NCBI GenBank assembly: GCA_046261635.1
Contig: JBHEOL010000078.1
Coordinates: 1 to 6,401 of the forward strand
DNA: 6,401 nucleotides
Direction of reading: 5' to 3'
DNA from: JBHEPS01 sp046261635
GTDB taxonomy: Bacteria; Acidobacteriota; Thermoanaerobaculia; Gp7-AA8
The notes under the pieces are model-generated. The model made no database searches. It saw only the letters and a list, made by a program, of their open reading frames with translations, and was not told the DNA's origin. Position 1 is the first letter of the stretch. Each line of letters opens with the position of its first letter. Position numbers and translations under genes: made by a program. Positions 5,725-6,401 of the stretch are shown here, piece after piece.

Positions 5725-6401
5725 ATGAAGACCCTTTCACGTCTCCTCGCGCTCCTGCTTCTCGTTCCGGTGGGCGTTCAGGCGCAGCCTGTGGCCGGAG
5801 AAGCGGAACAACTCCTCGCGTCGGGGCCGATGGTCAGCTATGTCGAGATGACCGAGACCGCGATCTGGCTGCAGACCGCGCGGCCCGCCGAGGCCCAGAT
5901 CCGCTATTGGAAAGAGGATGCGCCCGGGGGCCTGGCGCGGCTCACCCCGGTGATTGCGACGAGCAGGGAGGGGGATCTGATCGCGACCTTCGTCCTCGAG
6001 CGGCTCTCGTTCGGGAGCGACTACGAGTACGAGGTCTATCTCGACGGCGAGAAGGTCATGATTCCCCATCCGACGCGATTCACGACGCAGAGGATGTGGC
6101 CGTGGCGCACGGATCCGCCGGCGTTCCGCGTCGCCGTCGGTTCGTGCGCGTACATCAACGATCCTCCATTCGATCGTCCGGGGACGCCGTACGGGGGAGG
6201 GACGGAGATCTTCTCCTCGATCGCGGCGGCGCAGCCCGACCTGATGCTCTGGATCGGGGACAACCTCTATTACAGGGAGGGGGACTGGGAGAGCGAGAGC
6301 GGGATGCGGTACCGGAACGCCTACAACCGCCGCACGCCGGAGCTCGCGCCCCTGTTCGCTTCGACGCCGAACTACGCGACGTGGGACGACCACGACTACG
6401 G
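5725..6401 (+). CDS. PhoD-like metallophosphatase / alkaline phosphatase D family (3'-truncated by window edge)
   Basis: Exported phosphoesterase; 225 complete codons are present and the gene runs off the window. Residues 1-20 are a clear signal peptide (Lys2, Arg6, a Leu-rich core, VQA before Gln21), so the mature enzyme acts outside the cytoplasm. Residues ~32-122 match the N-terminal fibronectin-like domain of PhoD proteins (GPMVSYVEMTETAIWLQT, then DYEYEVYLDG). The catalytic domain then starts with FRVAVGSC (Cys141; in the Bacillus PhoD structure the equivalent Cys ligates iron), followed by DLMLWIGDNLYYREGDW (Asp179, Asn180) and the family hallmark ATWDDHDYG at the window end (Asp221, Asp222, His223). 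The remaining metal ligands lie downstream. Substrates in the family are phosphomonoesters and diesters; the actual one is not predictable. No ribosome binding site is seen before the ATG; a leaderless start is possible. It is transcribed divergently from the secreted repeat protein, with no visible Pho box. Confidence 0.9.
   Translation, partial: MKTLSRLLALLLLVPVGVQAQPVAGEAEQLLASGPMVSYVEMTETAIWLQTARPAEAQIRYWKEDAPGGLARLTPVIATSREGDLIATFVLERLSFGSDYEYEVYLDGEKVMIPHPTRFTTQRMWPWRTDPPAFRVAVGSCAYINDPPFDRPGTPYGGGTEIFSSIAAAQPDLMLWIGDNLYYREGDWESESGMRYRNAYNRRTPELAPLFASTPNYATWDDHDY

Noticed and set aside
5737..6393. A 218-codon minus-strand open frame at the right end
   Set aside because: Antisense to the PhoD-like gene, which has a signal peptide and the GSC, GDN and WDDHDYG motifs; the shadow product is Arg-rich and featureless.

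Overview
This is a GC-rich bacterial window with five protein genes, two of them cut by the window edges, and compact spacers. The best guess for the host is Acidobacteriota (Thermoanaerobaculia-like). That rests on the large secreted protein at 3257-5482, whose degenerate repeats end in 'GRFVAYATPVD'/'GRIVAFTSTID'-type phrases that I associate with secreted proteins of that phylum. It is an inference from recall, not a database result.

Layout. 1-483 (+) is the 3' part of a NarL/LuxR-family response regulator (receiver plus HTH). 481-618 is a long imperfect palindrome built of CAGAAGG heptamers, and its two ends are the stop codons of the two converging genes. The minus strand then carries three genes in one direction, in transcription order: a secreted beta-rich repeat protein (5482-3257), a CPA2-type cation/H+ antiporter fused to two universal-stress domains (3191-1032), and a stand-alone receiver-domain protein (987-616). 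Gaps of 65 and 44 bases would allow co-transcription of the last two or of all three. 5483-5724 is a divergent intergenic region. 5725-6401 (+) is the 5' part of an exported PhoD-like metallophosphatase.

How they may work together. The antiporter moves monovalent cations against protons across the inner membrane and has its own cytosolic stress/nucleotide-type sensory tail. The small receiver protein directly downstream could be a phosphorylation-dependent partner, and the LuxR-type regulator could belong to the same signalling locus. That functional link is inferred from position only. The secreted repeat protein and the phosphatase look like independent envelope or exported functions.

No tRNA, rRNA, CRISPR array or transposase gene was seen. 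The most unusual item is the palindromic heptamer element at 481-618. The genes themselves are recognisable families, and I do not see convincing evidence of a new multi-gene system.
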